Assembly: GCA_035515075.1 (NCBI GenBank)
Contig: DATJBZ010000024.1
Location: forward strand, 1-64,000
Reading direction: 5' to 3'
Source: Moheibacter sp035515075
Lineage (GTDB): Bacteria; Bacteroidota; Bacteroidia; Flavobacteriales; Weeksellaceae
Length of the DNA: 64,000 nt
The position numbers and the translations under genes are program-made. The notes under the pieces are model-generated. The model was not told the DNA's origin and searched no databases. It saw nothing but the letters and a program-made list of their open reading frames with translations. Below are positions 54,035 through 62,504 of this stretch, one piece after another. The number at the start of each line of letters is the position of its first letter. Within the stretch, counting starts at the first letter, position 1.

Positions 54035-54793
54035 ATGAAAAAATACATTACGATATTTTGTGCAGTTATTGGTCAAATTATCTATAGTCAGGTGGGAATT
54101 GGAACTCAAAATCCATCTGCTACTTTAGATGTAGTGTCTTTGGGAAGCACCAATGAAACTTATGGGCTGAAAGTCAATGATAGAGACAGCAATACTATGA
54201 TGTCAATAGCGGATAATGGCAATCTCTATTTTAAAAGAAGTTTGATCGCTGGAGCGTCAGCTGGAGTTGCAGGTTATGTTTTGGGTTCGGAGGGAAGCAA
54301 TAATACACCTGTTTGGAAAGAAGTGTTAAACTCTCCTTTGTACCGTTATGTTGCGATCGCTTACCATGTTCGTAATTCTAATAAAATAAATGGTTTGCCT
54401 GCCAATTCTAATGTAATTATAGATTTCGGTAATTCGGCAGTGATCAATAGTGCTGTGATTGGGAGTTGGAATGAAACAACTAAAAAATATAGACTATTGG
54501 AATCTGGAATTTATGATATAACAGCATCTGTTACAGGGCAGTCTAGTCTGGCGTCTGCAAATAGGAAAGCAGTGATGATGATTCATCTTGGTGGCTATAG
54601 TCAAGTCTATAAAGGAACTAATTCCCAAGGAAGTAGCAGTGATTTTATGACAACTGGTAAAGTTAGCCGATACTTAACCGCAGGTACGGAAATTTCAGTC
54701 ACTGTTAGGGTAAGCAATCTTTCAGGGAGTGGAACTACATGGAGCCAAAATAACGCCATATTAAATATTAACTATTCACCTAAAACCAATTGA
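54035..54793 (+). CDS. Tandem secreted paralog 2 (VGIG-type head)
   Basis: The 252-residue paralog of the preceding gene has a signal ending IYSQ. Its head reads V-G-I-G-T-Q-N-P-S-A-T-L-D-V-V, then A-G-Y-V-L-G-S-E-G near 88 and a beta-rich C-terminal domain. The heads of the three paralogs align well while the C-terminal domains differ, suggesting different tips on a shared base. It sits 1 base before the next gene. Confidence 0.65.
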   Translation: MKKYITIFCAVIGQIIYSQVGIGTQNPSATLDVVSLGSTNETYGLKVNDRDSNTMMSIADNGNLYFKRSLIAGASAGVAGYVLGSEGSNNTPVWKEVLNSPLYRYVAIAYHVRNSNKINGLPANSNVIIDFGNSAVINSAVIGSWNETTKKYRLLESGIYDITASVTGQSSLASANRKAVMMIHLGGYSQVYKGTNSQGSSSDFMTTGKVSRYLTAGTEISVTVRVSNLSGSGTTWSQNNAILNINYSPKTN

Positions 54794-54794
54794 A

Positions 54795-55568
54795 ATGAAG
54801 ATATACATACATATAATCTGTTTGATTGTCCTTATTTGTAGTAAACTAAGTTATGGACAAGTTGGTATCAATACCCAAACTCCCTCAGCAGCTTTGGAAG
54901 TTGTTTCCGAAAAGATAAATAAAACTGGAAAGCTTTTGAAAGCTACGAATGAAAATAATTTATCGATGGCTGAAGTTAGCACCTCAGGTGATCTTAAGAT
55001 TTCCAAAGCATTAATGCCTGCTGGTGATCCTGGAACAGTAGGAACTTATTTGATTTCTCAAGGAGCAGATGCCCCTCCTGTTTGGAGAGATTTGCCCAAA
55101 GGAGCTACGATACAGATTTTCAATGCCCAAAGAGATACCAATATGACTACAACTAATTTACCAGGTGGCAATTATACTATAATCACTTTTAACATTATTA
55201 ACTCAAGTACTGATGCTAATTATGGTAGCTGGAATGGTGTTAACAACGCTTTTACCGTAGCTAAAAAGGGAATTTATACAATTACAGCAGGATTTACTTC
55301 TTATGATATACAATATGATCTTGGTGGAGTAGGACCCAGTGGAGATTGGGAGTTGTATTCCGTAGGGATTTATCTTATGATCAATGGGAACCCTGTAGCA
55401 GCTAACATTCCAGCAACGATCGAATATAATAGTAAATACTCTGGATATATAACCCAAAGTCTGATTTTAAATGACGGTGATAGAATACAAATAGGAGGAC
55501 AGTCAAATATGGTTAAATGGAAACAAGGACCTTCATTTATTAGTGTTTTATATAGTGAGATTCCATAG
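54795..55568 (+). CDS. Tandem secreted paralog 3 (VGIN-type head)
   Basis: The 257-residue paralog has a signal ending SYGQ and the head V-G-I-N-T-Q-T-P-S-A-A-L-E-V-V. The G-T-Y-L-I-S-Q-G-A-D-A-P-P-V-W-R linker is nearly the same as in paralog 1. The C-terminal beta domain contains an aromatic-rich patch. It is last of the tandem set; 83 bases follow before the large gene. Confidence 0.65.
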   Translation: MKIYIHIICLIVLICSKLSYGQVGINTQTPSAALEVVSEKINKTGKLLKATNENNLSMAEVSTSGDLKISKALMPAGDPGTVGTYLISQGADAPPVWRDLPKGATIQIFNAQRDTNMTTTNLPGGNYTIITFNIINSSTDANYGSWNGVNNAFTVAKKGIYTITAGFTSYDIQYDLGGVGPSGDWELYSVGIYLMINGNPVAANIPATIEYNSKYSGYITQSLILNDGDRIQIGGQSNMVKWKQGPSFISVLYSEIP

Positions 55569-55651
55569 AGAAACCTCTGAAGACAATAAGAGGCTATGAA
55601 ATACGACCAAATATTATTTAAAAACCATTTAAAAATTTAAAAACGAATAAA

Positions 55652-58504
55652 ATGAAAAAACATATTTTAACATTGATGTTGTGTACTTTTTTCTTGGGAA
55701 CACTTTTTTCTCAAATCTCAATGCTCTTTATTGATAGTGCACATCAGGTAAGTAGTGGTGAGTTTGCTGAGATACCAGCTGTTAATGCGTCTATAAACGA
55801 TACTGCTTGTTCTGTTTCTGTAGCTCATAGTATAACAGGGTGGAAAGCAAAAGTATATGATGCCCCTGCTGGAGTTAATGGTTGGATGCAAATCTCTGCT
55901 TCTAATAGTTTTCCTACCCAAAGCTATACTCAAATAGCAACTTTTGATTATAATGAAAATGCTAATACAAATAAAGCTTTCGATATTTTTTTTAGCACTG
56001 ATTATGTTGGCTTAACAGCTGCCAATCCTAAAGTACAGAATTATGTAGGACTTTCGATTCCGTATGCCTCAAATGAAGATTACGCAGTTCTCTTTAGTAA
56101 GGTCATTGTTAATGGAGAAGAAGGGAGATATAGGTTTGCTTTAGAATATGGTGATGATCATATTTTTATTTACAAGAATGGAGTGAAGCTTAATCAGCAA
56201 CAAAACGCTTTTAATATAGCTTCCATTGATAATTTTGCTACAGTTGATTTAATTGTTGGAGATACAATGGCGATTTTAGTTGTTGAGGAGGAATTGTATA
56301 ATACAGAAGTTAGAATGTCTGTATTCAAAGATATAGCTCCAGTCGTTGAGGACTTAACAAATGAATGCCCTTCTAACACGGTAAATTTAAATGATGCACA
56401 TAAAGGAATAACACCATTAGGAACAAGTTTAGTGTGGTTTACTAACAATACACATACAGGTTCTGCTTTATCGGCTTCAGAAATATCGGAGGCAGTTGCG
56501 GGTACTTATTATGCGTTTTATTATGATTCCGAAAAGAATTGTTATAGCCTTCCTTCTGATGCCGTTACTGTAAATATTGCACCATGCCCCTCTAGTGATA
56601 ATTGCGTGGATGGATGTAATAACAATACTTTTCTCAATACATCAAATCCCAATACAATTGAGTACGACAATATTATCTCAGGTTTTCATGGTACCATAAT
56701 CAAAGAATCAGGTGGAGGTTATAAAATATGGGGGCAAGCTACTGCATCAAATGGTATAGACAATTTATTTACGCCGACCGAAATTATACCAGCCAATGGT
56801 TATAATTATACTGGACAAACTCTTAAAGCAGCAATGGGAACAGCAGGAAACTCCAGTGGTAATGCACAGTTTGCGCTTCTTACTACCGATGGATTGTATG
56901 TGTGGGGAACTGCAGGTTATTTGGTAAATACGGGAGTGAAATCTACTTCAACTTTTGGTAAAGTAGATAATACCACTATTATGGGAGCTAATACTTATGG
57001 TTTGCCAAATGGTGTAAATCCCCAAGATATTAAAATGATGTTTGGCTCTTATTTGACCTTAGCTATTGTTACCTGTACAGGTGATGCTTACGTTCTATCC
57101 AGCGTGGGCAATAAAAATGGTGATGGAACATTACAGAATGATACAAATAATAAAACTTGGCACAAAGTAATGAAAAATGCCACCACTCCATTGACAAGAG
57201 TAGTAGCGGTAAGAGGGCAGGCCTCAGCTTTAATGGCACTAACCGATTTGGGCGAAATTTACACTTGGGGAACTGATGTTTATTTAGGAGATGGCACCAA
57301 CAAAGCCAGCCAAACTTATGCAACTAAAATGACCTTACCTTCTGGGGTTGTTCCTAAAATGATAGGAATGACCATTACTAAACCAAATGCAACGATTCGT
57401 AATAATTCACATTATTTATTAGGTGTTAATGGCAATATGTATAGTTTAGGAGCCAATGACAGAAAACAATTAGGTACATTTTCTGGCGGTGCTAATACCG
57501 ATGAAAGTAAATCATGGGAACATGTAAAATCTACGAATTCTTCTACCAATATGACCAATGTTGTTTGGATAAGTCCGAACGAGCATGATGATCAAGGTTT
57601 GGCAGCGGTACAAGTATTAACAGCCGATGGTAAAATGTGGTCGTGGGGAGTGAGTAATAATTACACATTGGGTTTACAAGACGATGGTACTATGGGAAGT
57701 GCTCAGCCTGCGTATTCTTTTATTAAGGGAATTAATCCAAGGTATATGACGGGTGGATTAGATCCTTCTTTTAAAATTTTAGCGGTAGAAACTGGTGGGC
57801 ATGTTTCTACCATTTTTAAAGATTGCGATTATAAATTAGGATATATTGGACATAACGCAAATGGATCTTATGGTATAAGCAGTACATCTACAAGTTCTAC
57901 ATATAGGTTCGATGGTGCTAAATTTTCTAATCTCTGCGCTTTGCCTCTCCCTCCATTACCTATTGTTAAAGATTTGAAAGTGTGTCCAGGAAATACCGTT
58001 GATTTAATGGATGCAGTTCTAAATACTCCATCATCAGGATATGTTTTGGAGTGGTGGACAACTCCAAATAGAATGTCAGGTACTCAAGTAGCTAATCCTG
58101 AATCAGTAGGCCCAGGTATCTATTATGCTTTTTATTGGGCAGATGATATTGATGATTGTGTGAATTTAGAAGGAGAAAAAGTTGTGGTATCATATTATAC
58201 AGTAATAGATTCAGAATACAATGCCTGTATCTGTAACAATAAAACTCCTGCTACAGGAACTCCCAATGGGTTCACAAAAGTTGGGATTACTACACAGAGT
58301 CAACAAGCTACGTGGCCAGAAAGCATTCCCAATGGTTTCATCGCTTTGGAATCGAAAGACAAAGGAATGGTTATTTCTCGTGTAGAAAACTCAGATAAAA
58401 TCACAGATCCAAAAGAAGGCATGTTGATTTATGATATTGCTGCCCAATGTGTAAAATTATACAATGGAACGGTTTGGAACTGTATCAAAAATACTTGTGA
58501 TTAA
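55652..58504 (+). CDS. Large secreted protein with RCC1-like repeats and Ig-like segments
   Basis: The 950-residue protein has a signal peptide (ends LFSQ). An N-terminal beta region (about 25-225) is followed by a Cys-containing Ig-like segment (228-310; E-C-P-S-N-T-V-N-L then G-T-Y-Y-A-F-Y). Five or more RCC1-like repeats (about 345-720) carry Y-x-W-G and L-x-x-D-G motifs. A second Ig-like copy (775-860) resembles the first. The tail K-G-M-V-I-S-R-V...G-M-L-I-Y-D-I is related to the next gene. The repeats probably form a propeller that binds ligands at the surface. It is preceded by 83 bases with little structure. Confidence 0.7.
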   Translation: MKKHILTLMLCTFFLGTLFSQISMLFIDSAHQVSSGEFAEIPAVNASINDTACSVSVAHSITGWKAKVYDAPAGVNGWMQISASNSFPTQSYTQIATFDYNENANTNKAFDIFFSTDYVGLTAANPKVQNYVGLSIPYASNEDYAVLFSKVIVNGEEGRYRFALEYGDDHIFIYKNGVKLNQQQNAFNIASIDNFATVDLIVGDTMAILVVEEELYNTEVRMSVFKDIAPVVEDLTNECPSNTVNLNDAHKGITPLGTSLVWFTNNTHTGSALSASEISEAVAGTYYAFYYDSEKNCYSLPSDAVTVNIAPCPSSDNCVDGCNNNTFLNTSNPNTIEYDNIISGFHGTIIKESGGGYKIWGQATASNGIDNLFTPTEIIPANGYNYTGQTLKAAMGTAGNSSGNAQFALLTTDGLYVWGTAGYLVNTGVKSTSTFGKVDNTTIMGANTYGLPNGVNPQDIKMMFGSYLTLAIVTCTGDAYVLSSVGNKNGDGTLQNDTNNKTWHKVMKNATTPLTRVVAVRGQASALMALTDLGEIYTWGTDVYLGDGTNKASQTYATKMTLPSGVVPKMIGMTITKPNATIRNNSHYLLGVNGNMYSLGANDRKQLGTFSGGANTDESKSWEHVKSTNSSTNMTNVVWISPNEHDDQGLAAVQVLTADGKMWSWGVSNNYTLGLQDDGTMGSAQPAYSFIKGINPRYMTGGLDPSFKILAVETGGHVSTIFKDCDYKLGYIGHNANGSYGISSTSTSSTYRFDGAKFSNLCALPLPPLPIVKDLKVCPGNTVDLMDAVLNTPSSGYVLEWWTTPNRMSGTQVANPESVGPGIYYAFYWADDIDDCVNLEGEKVVVSYYTVIDSEYNACICNNKTPATGTPNGFTKVGITTQSQQATWPESIPNGFIALESKDKGMVISRVENSDKITDPKEGMLIYDIAAQCVKLYNGTVWNCIKNTCD

Positions 58505-58519
58505 TAAAAAAAATAACCC

Positions 58520-58548
58520 AATCCACTGCTTCAGTGAAGCAGTGGATT
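58520..58548. repeat. 13-base stem hairpin between surface protein genes
   Basis: AATCCACTGCTTC and its exact complement flank AGT. No T-run follows on the plus strand, so RNA processing or partial termination is more likely than full termination. Confidence 0.6.
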
Positions 58549-58562
58549 AAAAACAAATAAAA

Positions 58563-59084
58563 ATGAAAAAACAGAGTATATATAGTTTATTGGCCATTAG
58601 TTTATCAGCTTTAGCATTTGGTCAAGTAGCGATCGGTAAAGAGAATATAGAAGGCAATAGCACTTTGTTGGATTTTAATAATACAACAAACAATACATTG
58701 GGGATTATTTTACCAGCAGTTGACGTCATGCCATCGGATTTCACAACTGCAAACAACGGAACTTTTTTGTTTGATAAAAGTTCTTCTACCTTGAAAATGT
58801 ACGAAAATAACCAGTGGGTGAATTTGTCCAAAGAAGCAGGTGATGGCAGCGCAATTGTTTCCAATACCACAGATGATGTTGGAAAAGGAGCGATCATTGG
58901 AAGCGAAACGACCAATGCTCAAGGAGTTTTGGTGTTGGAATCAACAGACAAAGCGATGATTTTACCTCGAATCAAAGCCCCTCATCTCAATGTGAAAAGT
59001 CCTTATCCTGGCATGATGTGTTATGACACAGAGACCCAATCAGTGGCACTATTTGATGGGAGATTTTGGAATTATTGGAGATAA
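58563..59084 (+). CDS. Small secreted protein of the surface cluster
   Basis: The 173-residue protein has a signal peptide (ends AFGQ). The mature part starts V-A-I-G-K-E-N and its C-terminal part has L-E-S-T-D-K-A-M-I-L-P-R-I and P-G-M-M-C-Y-D-T-E-T. This is homologous to the tail of the 950-residue neighbour (L-E-S-K-D-K-G-M-V-I-S-R-V, G-M-L-I-Y-D-I). It ends G-R-F-W-N-Y-W-R. The HTH gene begins 13 bases after its stop, so they share a transcript. Confidence 0.65.
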   Translation: MKKQSIYSLLAISLSALAFGQVAIGKENIEGNSTLLDFNNTTNNTLGIILPAVDVMPSDFTTANNGTFLFDKSSSTLKMYENNQWVNLSKEAGDGSAIVSNTTDDVGKGAIIGSETTNAQGVLVLESTDKAMILPRIKAPHLNVKSPYPGMMCYDTETQSVALFDGRFWNYWR

Positions 59085-59097
59085 TTAAGAATAGATC

Positions 59098-59532
59098 ATG
59101 AATTTCAAAGAAATCCACATTGGAAAAATGATTGAAATGAGAATTGCAGAATGCGGGATAGAAATGTCCCGCATCTGTAAGTTCTTAAAAACGGATGAAG
59201 AAGGAATTGAGGAAATGCTTCAATCCAAAAGCATGGATGCGAAAATTTTATTGAGATGGTGCAAACTCTTGGAATATGATTTTTTTAGAATTTATTCCCA
59301 ACATTTGATTATGTTTTCTCCGCCTTCTGCAGCCGATAAAAAAATTAAAGAACCGGAAACAAGCAGTTTGCCACAATTTAGAAAAAACATTTATACCCAA
59401 GAAATCATTGATTTTATTTTGGAACAAATTAACGGCCAAAGCATGACCAAAAAACAAGTCATGGAAGAATATGGCATTCCAAAGACTACACTGTATAAAT
59501 GGATAAAAAAATACCCCAAAAAGGATGAATAG
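59098..59532 (+). CDS. Small HTH protein, transposase-like DNA-binding domain
   Basis: The 144-residue cytoplasmic protein has two helical parts. Residues about 1-65 resemble an XRE-like fold (I-E-M-S-R-I-C-K-F-L). Residues about 105-140 form a helix-turn-helix (M-T-K-K-Q-V-M-E-E-Y-G-I-P-K-T-T-L-Y-K-W-I) of the kind found in transposase OrfA proteins. No catalytic domain or IS ends are visible. Similar small proteins follow comparable surface protein genes in Chryseobacterium-like genomes (from memory). A regulator of the cluster is the most likely role. Confidence 0.65.
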   Translation: MNFKEIHIGKMIEMRIAECGIEMSRICKFLKTDEEGIEEMLQSKSMDAKILLRWCKLLEYDFFRIYSQHLIMFSPPSAADKKIKEPETSSLPQFRKNIYTQEIIDFILEQINGQSMTKKQVMEEYGIPKTTLYKWIKKYPKKDE

Positions 59533-59568
59533 TCAATGAAAATAATTAGTAGTTAGGTTTTTAAACAG

Positions 59569-59601
59569 GAGGCATTAACGGATTAAATGATTTAATGCCT
59601 C
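59569..59601. repeat. Hairpin after the surface cluster
   Basis: GAGGCATTAA and TTAATGCCTC pair perfectly around a 13-base loop. The following bases are A-rich, not T-rich, so as a terminator it would be weak on the plus strand. Confidence 0.55.
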
Positions 59602-59635
59602 GGTTTATAAAAAACACCAATCAAAAATTGTCTAA

Positions 59636-59809
59636 AACAAATACCATCAATACAGATTCGGCATTTTAAAAGATAAAATTGCATTTGTCTTTTTTGAAAA
59701 TAAAGTAATTGATATGGTCATTACCGAATATGTTTTTGGGTTTGAGAATTGTTCAATTTATTATTTCGAACGACAAACGCCCGCTTATAAAATTGTCAAG
59801 ATTTTTTGA
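59636..59809 (+). pseudogene. Short coding-like remnant
   Basis: An open stretch of 57 codons lies between a TAA and TGA and has no ATG at its start. The translation (F-G-I-L-K-D-K-I-A-F-V-F-F-E-N then V-F-G-F-E-N-C-S-I-Y-Y-F) looks like real protein. It may be the end of a decayed gene. It accounts for most of the 290 bases between the HTH gene and DUF445; I see no RNA gene there. Confidence 0.3.
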
Positions 59810-59824
59810 TTTTCTTTCAGTATT

Positions 59825-61063
59825 TCAAACAAACAATTGGGTGAGGGCATAAATAACCAATCCAACCAAACCACCCACCAAAGTCCCATTGATGCGAATG
59901 AATTGCAAGTCTTTTCCGACTTCCAATTCTAGCTTTTGACTCAATTCCTTGCCTTGCCAACCCGCCACCGTTTGGCTGATCAGCACTTCGACTTCTTTGC
60001 TGTTTTTCAAAACCATACGGTACAAAAAATGACGGATCCATTGATTGATCCGCAGTTTTAGCGCTTCGTCATGTTGTAAAGTGTCCGCTAACTTCTGAAT
60101 GTTTTTATGCAAATAAGTGTGCAATCCTGAAGAAGGATTTTCGATGCTTTGTTCCAACATGTTTTTGATGGACAACCAAGCGTCTGCTGCATATTCTTCC
60201 AAGTTTTCTGGAGAAATAAAAGTGGTGGTCAATGCATCGAACTTTTCTTTCCAATGGGTAGAAACCAAGATCTCTTCTGAGAAATGGGTCAAATATTCTG
60301 TGAGTTTTTGGCGGAAATAATGGTTTTTATCGGTTTCAATTTCTTCGATAAATTGCACAATGCCATCGGTCATTTCTCGTGAGATTTTTTTGCCGATCAA
60401 AAAAGAAATGAACGGGCGATTGTCACTGATTCGGTCGCGGATCAATTGCTGATTGTCTTCCACATATTGCCTCAACTCAGGTAAAATGCTATCCAACAAT
60501 TGCAGATGTTCTTTTTTATCTACCCAATATTTAATGCCAGAAGAGGCGATTTTCGGGTAATCGATGGTTTTTAAAATCGCAGCGCCCTTGTTGGCTAAAA
60601 AATGTTTCACTTCTTCGTCTTCCAAATCTTGGATGATTTTTTTGAATAAATGCAACAATTCATCGGCCAAGACCGCTTTATTGTTGGGTTTGTTCAACCA
60701 ATTGGAAATCCATTGTATTACTTCCAATTGTTCAATGTAAGGCCGGATGTTGGCCGGAGTGAGAAAGTTGTCTTTGACAAATTTGCCCAAATTGTCGCCC
60801 AAATCTTTTTGTTTTCTTTCGATCAAATTGGTGTGTGGGATTTTTAAACCCAAAGGATGTTTGAACAAGGCCGTCACCGCAAACCAATCCGCCAAAGCGC
60901 CGACCATGGCGGCTTCAGAAAAAGCCTCGACATAGCGCATCCATTGTGCGGCTTGATTTTGTTGTAAATAAACCATCAAAGCATAAATGATGGCCATCAG
61001 GACAAACAAGCCGCTGGCAATTCTTTTGTGGTTTCTCAGTTGAATTTCTTTGTTGGAACGCAT
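59825..61063 (-). CDS. DUF445 family membrane protein
   Basis: From the ATG at 61063 it has 412 residues: one N-terminal membrane helix (about 17-35), the family motif A-L-A-D-W-F-A-V-T-A-L-F-K-H-P-L-G near residue 58, a long helical soluble part and a C-terminal helix. The family is widespread; some members are called YheB-like and the role is unknown. It is monocistronic. Confidence 0.88.
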   Translation of the reverse strand: MRSNKEIQLRNHKRIASGLFVLMAIIYALMVYLQQNQAAQWMRYVEAFSEAAMVGALADWFAVTALFKHPLGLKIPHTNLIERKQKDLGDNLGKFVKDNFLTPANIRPYIEQLEVIQWISNWLNKPNNKAVLADELLHLFKKIIQDLEDEEVKHFLANKGAAILKTIDYPKIASSGIKYWVDKKEHLQLLDSILPELRQYVEDNQQLIRDRISDNRPFISFLIGKKISREMTDGIVQFIEEIETDKNHYFRQKLTEYLTHFSEEILVSTHWKEKFDALTTTFISPENLEEYAADAWLSIKNMLEQSIENPSSGLHTYLHKNIQKLADTLQHDEALKLRINQWIRHFLYRMVLKNSKEVEVLISQTVAGWQGKELSQKLELEVGKDLQFIRINGTLVGGLVGLVIYALTQLFV

Positions 61064-61159
61064 AGTGGATCGATCAGTCGGTATAAATTTAAACCAAAAA
61101 AATAAGACTGCACGGCGCAACAAAAATTTCTTGTCTTTTTCGTTTAAAAACCTTTATTG

Positions 61160-61167
61160 TACCTTTG
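61160..61167 (+). promoter_or_regulatory. Promoter core of the 79-residue gene
   Basis: TACCTTTG, 23 bases before the ATG at 61191. The nearest TTG is 26 bases upstream, longer than usual. Confidence 0.4.
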
Positions 61168-61190
61168 ATTCAAATTCAAATTGCATAGCA

Positions 61191-61430
61191 ATGAAATACA
61201 CAACAATCATCGGATTATTATTGATTGCGATTGGCTTGGTCGCTTCATTTGTCGCCAAAACAGATTTTAACAACTTAATTACTGAGCCAGACTTTGCATT
61301 AGGCATATTGTTTGGCGGTGGTTTGGGCTTGTTTTTGGGTGGACTTTTGGGTTGGCTATACAAAAAGCCTTATGCGCCCACTTCAGCGAATGCTGCATCC
61401 AAGCCGACAGTTGAAAAAACAGTGGAATAA
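61191..61430 (+). CDS. Small two-helix membrane protein
   Basis: The 79-residue protein (ATG at 61191) has two hydrophobic helices (about 4-22 and 36-58), the second Gly-rich (G-G-G-L-G-L-F-L-G-G-L-L-G), and a polar Ala/Thr/Lys tail. No domain is recognised. Its stop touches the stop of the convergent XrtF partner gene. Confidence 0.6.
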   Translation: MKYTTIIGLLLIAIGLVASFVAKTDFNNLITEPDFALGILFGGGLGLFLGGLLGWLYKKPYAPTSANAASKPTVEKTVE

Positions 61431-61889
61431 TCAATCTTTTTGCTGCAGTTGAAGAAAGTGTTGGTAATAAAAAGCGGGAATTAATATCAATACCAACATG
61501 GGTTGTATCAAAAATCTTCGGATATAAAACCCTATGTTTTCGCCCAAGGAAAAATGGTTTTGGATCATGTAAATGTACAATGGCAACAAAATGACCAAGA
61601 AACCCAACAAAATCAATGCAGTGAATTGGACTTTTCGAAGATCCCAAAACAACAAGCCGATGATGCCCAAACTCAGGATGCCGTTCAGTGCATACCTGAA
61701 AATAACATGAAAAATGACTTTGCCAAGTTGAAAATCGGGAAAAACTTTGCCCAAAAATTCTCCTTTGAAATAGGCCAAAAAAGGATCGTAGAACAATTGC
61801 TCTTCAAAAAAGCGCACAAGTACCAAGCCGAAAATCAATGGCAAGACCAATAAATAACGCAGGGATTTATTCCAGTTCTTTTTGTTCAT
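61431..61889 (-). CDS. Exosortase F system-associated protein
   Basis: The 152-residue membrane protein has four or five hydrophobic helices and starts with K-N-W-N-K-S-L-R-Y-L-L-V. Its position immediately after xrtF, with a 23-base overlap, and its composition match the exosortase F-associated family (TIGR04127-like). Its role is unknown and may be to partner or stabilise XrtF. Confidence 0.75.
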   Translation of the reverse strand: MNKKNWNKSLRYLLVLPLIFGLVLVRFFEEQLFYDPFLAYFKGEFLGKVFPDFQLGKVIFHVIFRYALNGILSLGIIGLLFWDLRKVQFTALILLGFLVILLPLYIYMIQNHFSLGENIGFYIRRFLIQPMLVLILIPAFYYQHFLQLQQKD

Positions 61890-62418
61890 TTTTCGGGGTT
61901 TTTAGTGCGAAATATTTCACCCAAATGATCCAAAGCAATACGATGGTGCCATAAATGATCGCCGGAAATAAGTAATCGTGCGAAAACTTCCCATAGTTTG
62001 GATGATAGGCCAAAATGTAGTTCAACAAAACAATTCTCAACACATTCATGATTTGTATCGCGAGCAATCCACCCACAATGAAAAGAGAAGTTTGTTTCCA
62101 AGTGGTTGAAAAGGCGACGATGAAGGAAACGAAGATGATCATGATGGAAATGGCGTTGCAACCTTCGTTGATATAAGTATGCCATTGCCCATTCAAACTC
62201 ACCCACACCCAAGGATTTTTGTTGTCGATGTGCGATGTCGAATCATAACCGATCGCGTTCAAACTAGAAACGGTGCAGTCGCCGATGAAAATGCTGTAAG
62301 GATCAGGCAAATTGTATTGGTGAAACTGTCCCAAATACAAATTGTACAAAAACACCAAAATACCTCCCACCAAGACAAACTTGAGAATGAAGATTAAGAC
62401 AGGTTTGAATTCCTTCAT
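61867..62418 (-). CDS. xrtF: Exosortase family protein XrtF
   Basis: The 183-residue integral membrane protein has the exosortase catalytic residues: Cys87 in N-E-G-C-N-A-I, Arg128 in N-V-L-R-I-V and His147 in F-S-H-D-Y. Exosortases cut proteins bearing a C-terminal sorting signal and pass them on to the surface. XrtF occurs in Flavobacteriia without the usual PEP-CTERM partners, and its targets are poorly defined. It overlaps its partner gene by 23 bases. Confidence 0.85.
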   Translation of the reverse strand: MKEFKPVLIFILKFVLVGGILVFLYNLYLGQFHQYNLPDPYSIFIGDCTVSSLNAIGYDSTSHIDNKNPWVWVSLNGQWHTYINEGCNAISIMIIFVSFIVAFSTTWKQTSLFIVGGLLAIQIMNVLRIVLLNYILAYHPNYGKFSHDYLFPAIIYGTIVLLWIIWVKYFALKTPKNEQKELE

Positions 62419-62504
62419 GGGTTGGTTTTTATTTTAGAAGGAACAAAGTTATACAAAATAGCGGATTAAAAATCCTAAATTTGTCCACCTAAAAGCGTTG
62501 AGAA

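Noticed and set aside
59098..59532. Insertion sequence call for the HTH gene
   Set aside because: Only a DNA-binding domain, no catalytic partner, no terminal repeats or target duplication seen.
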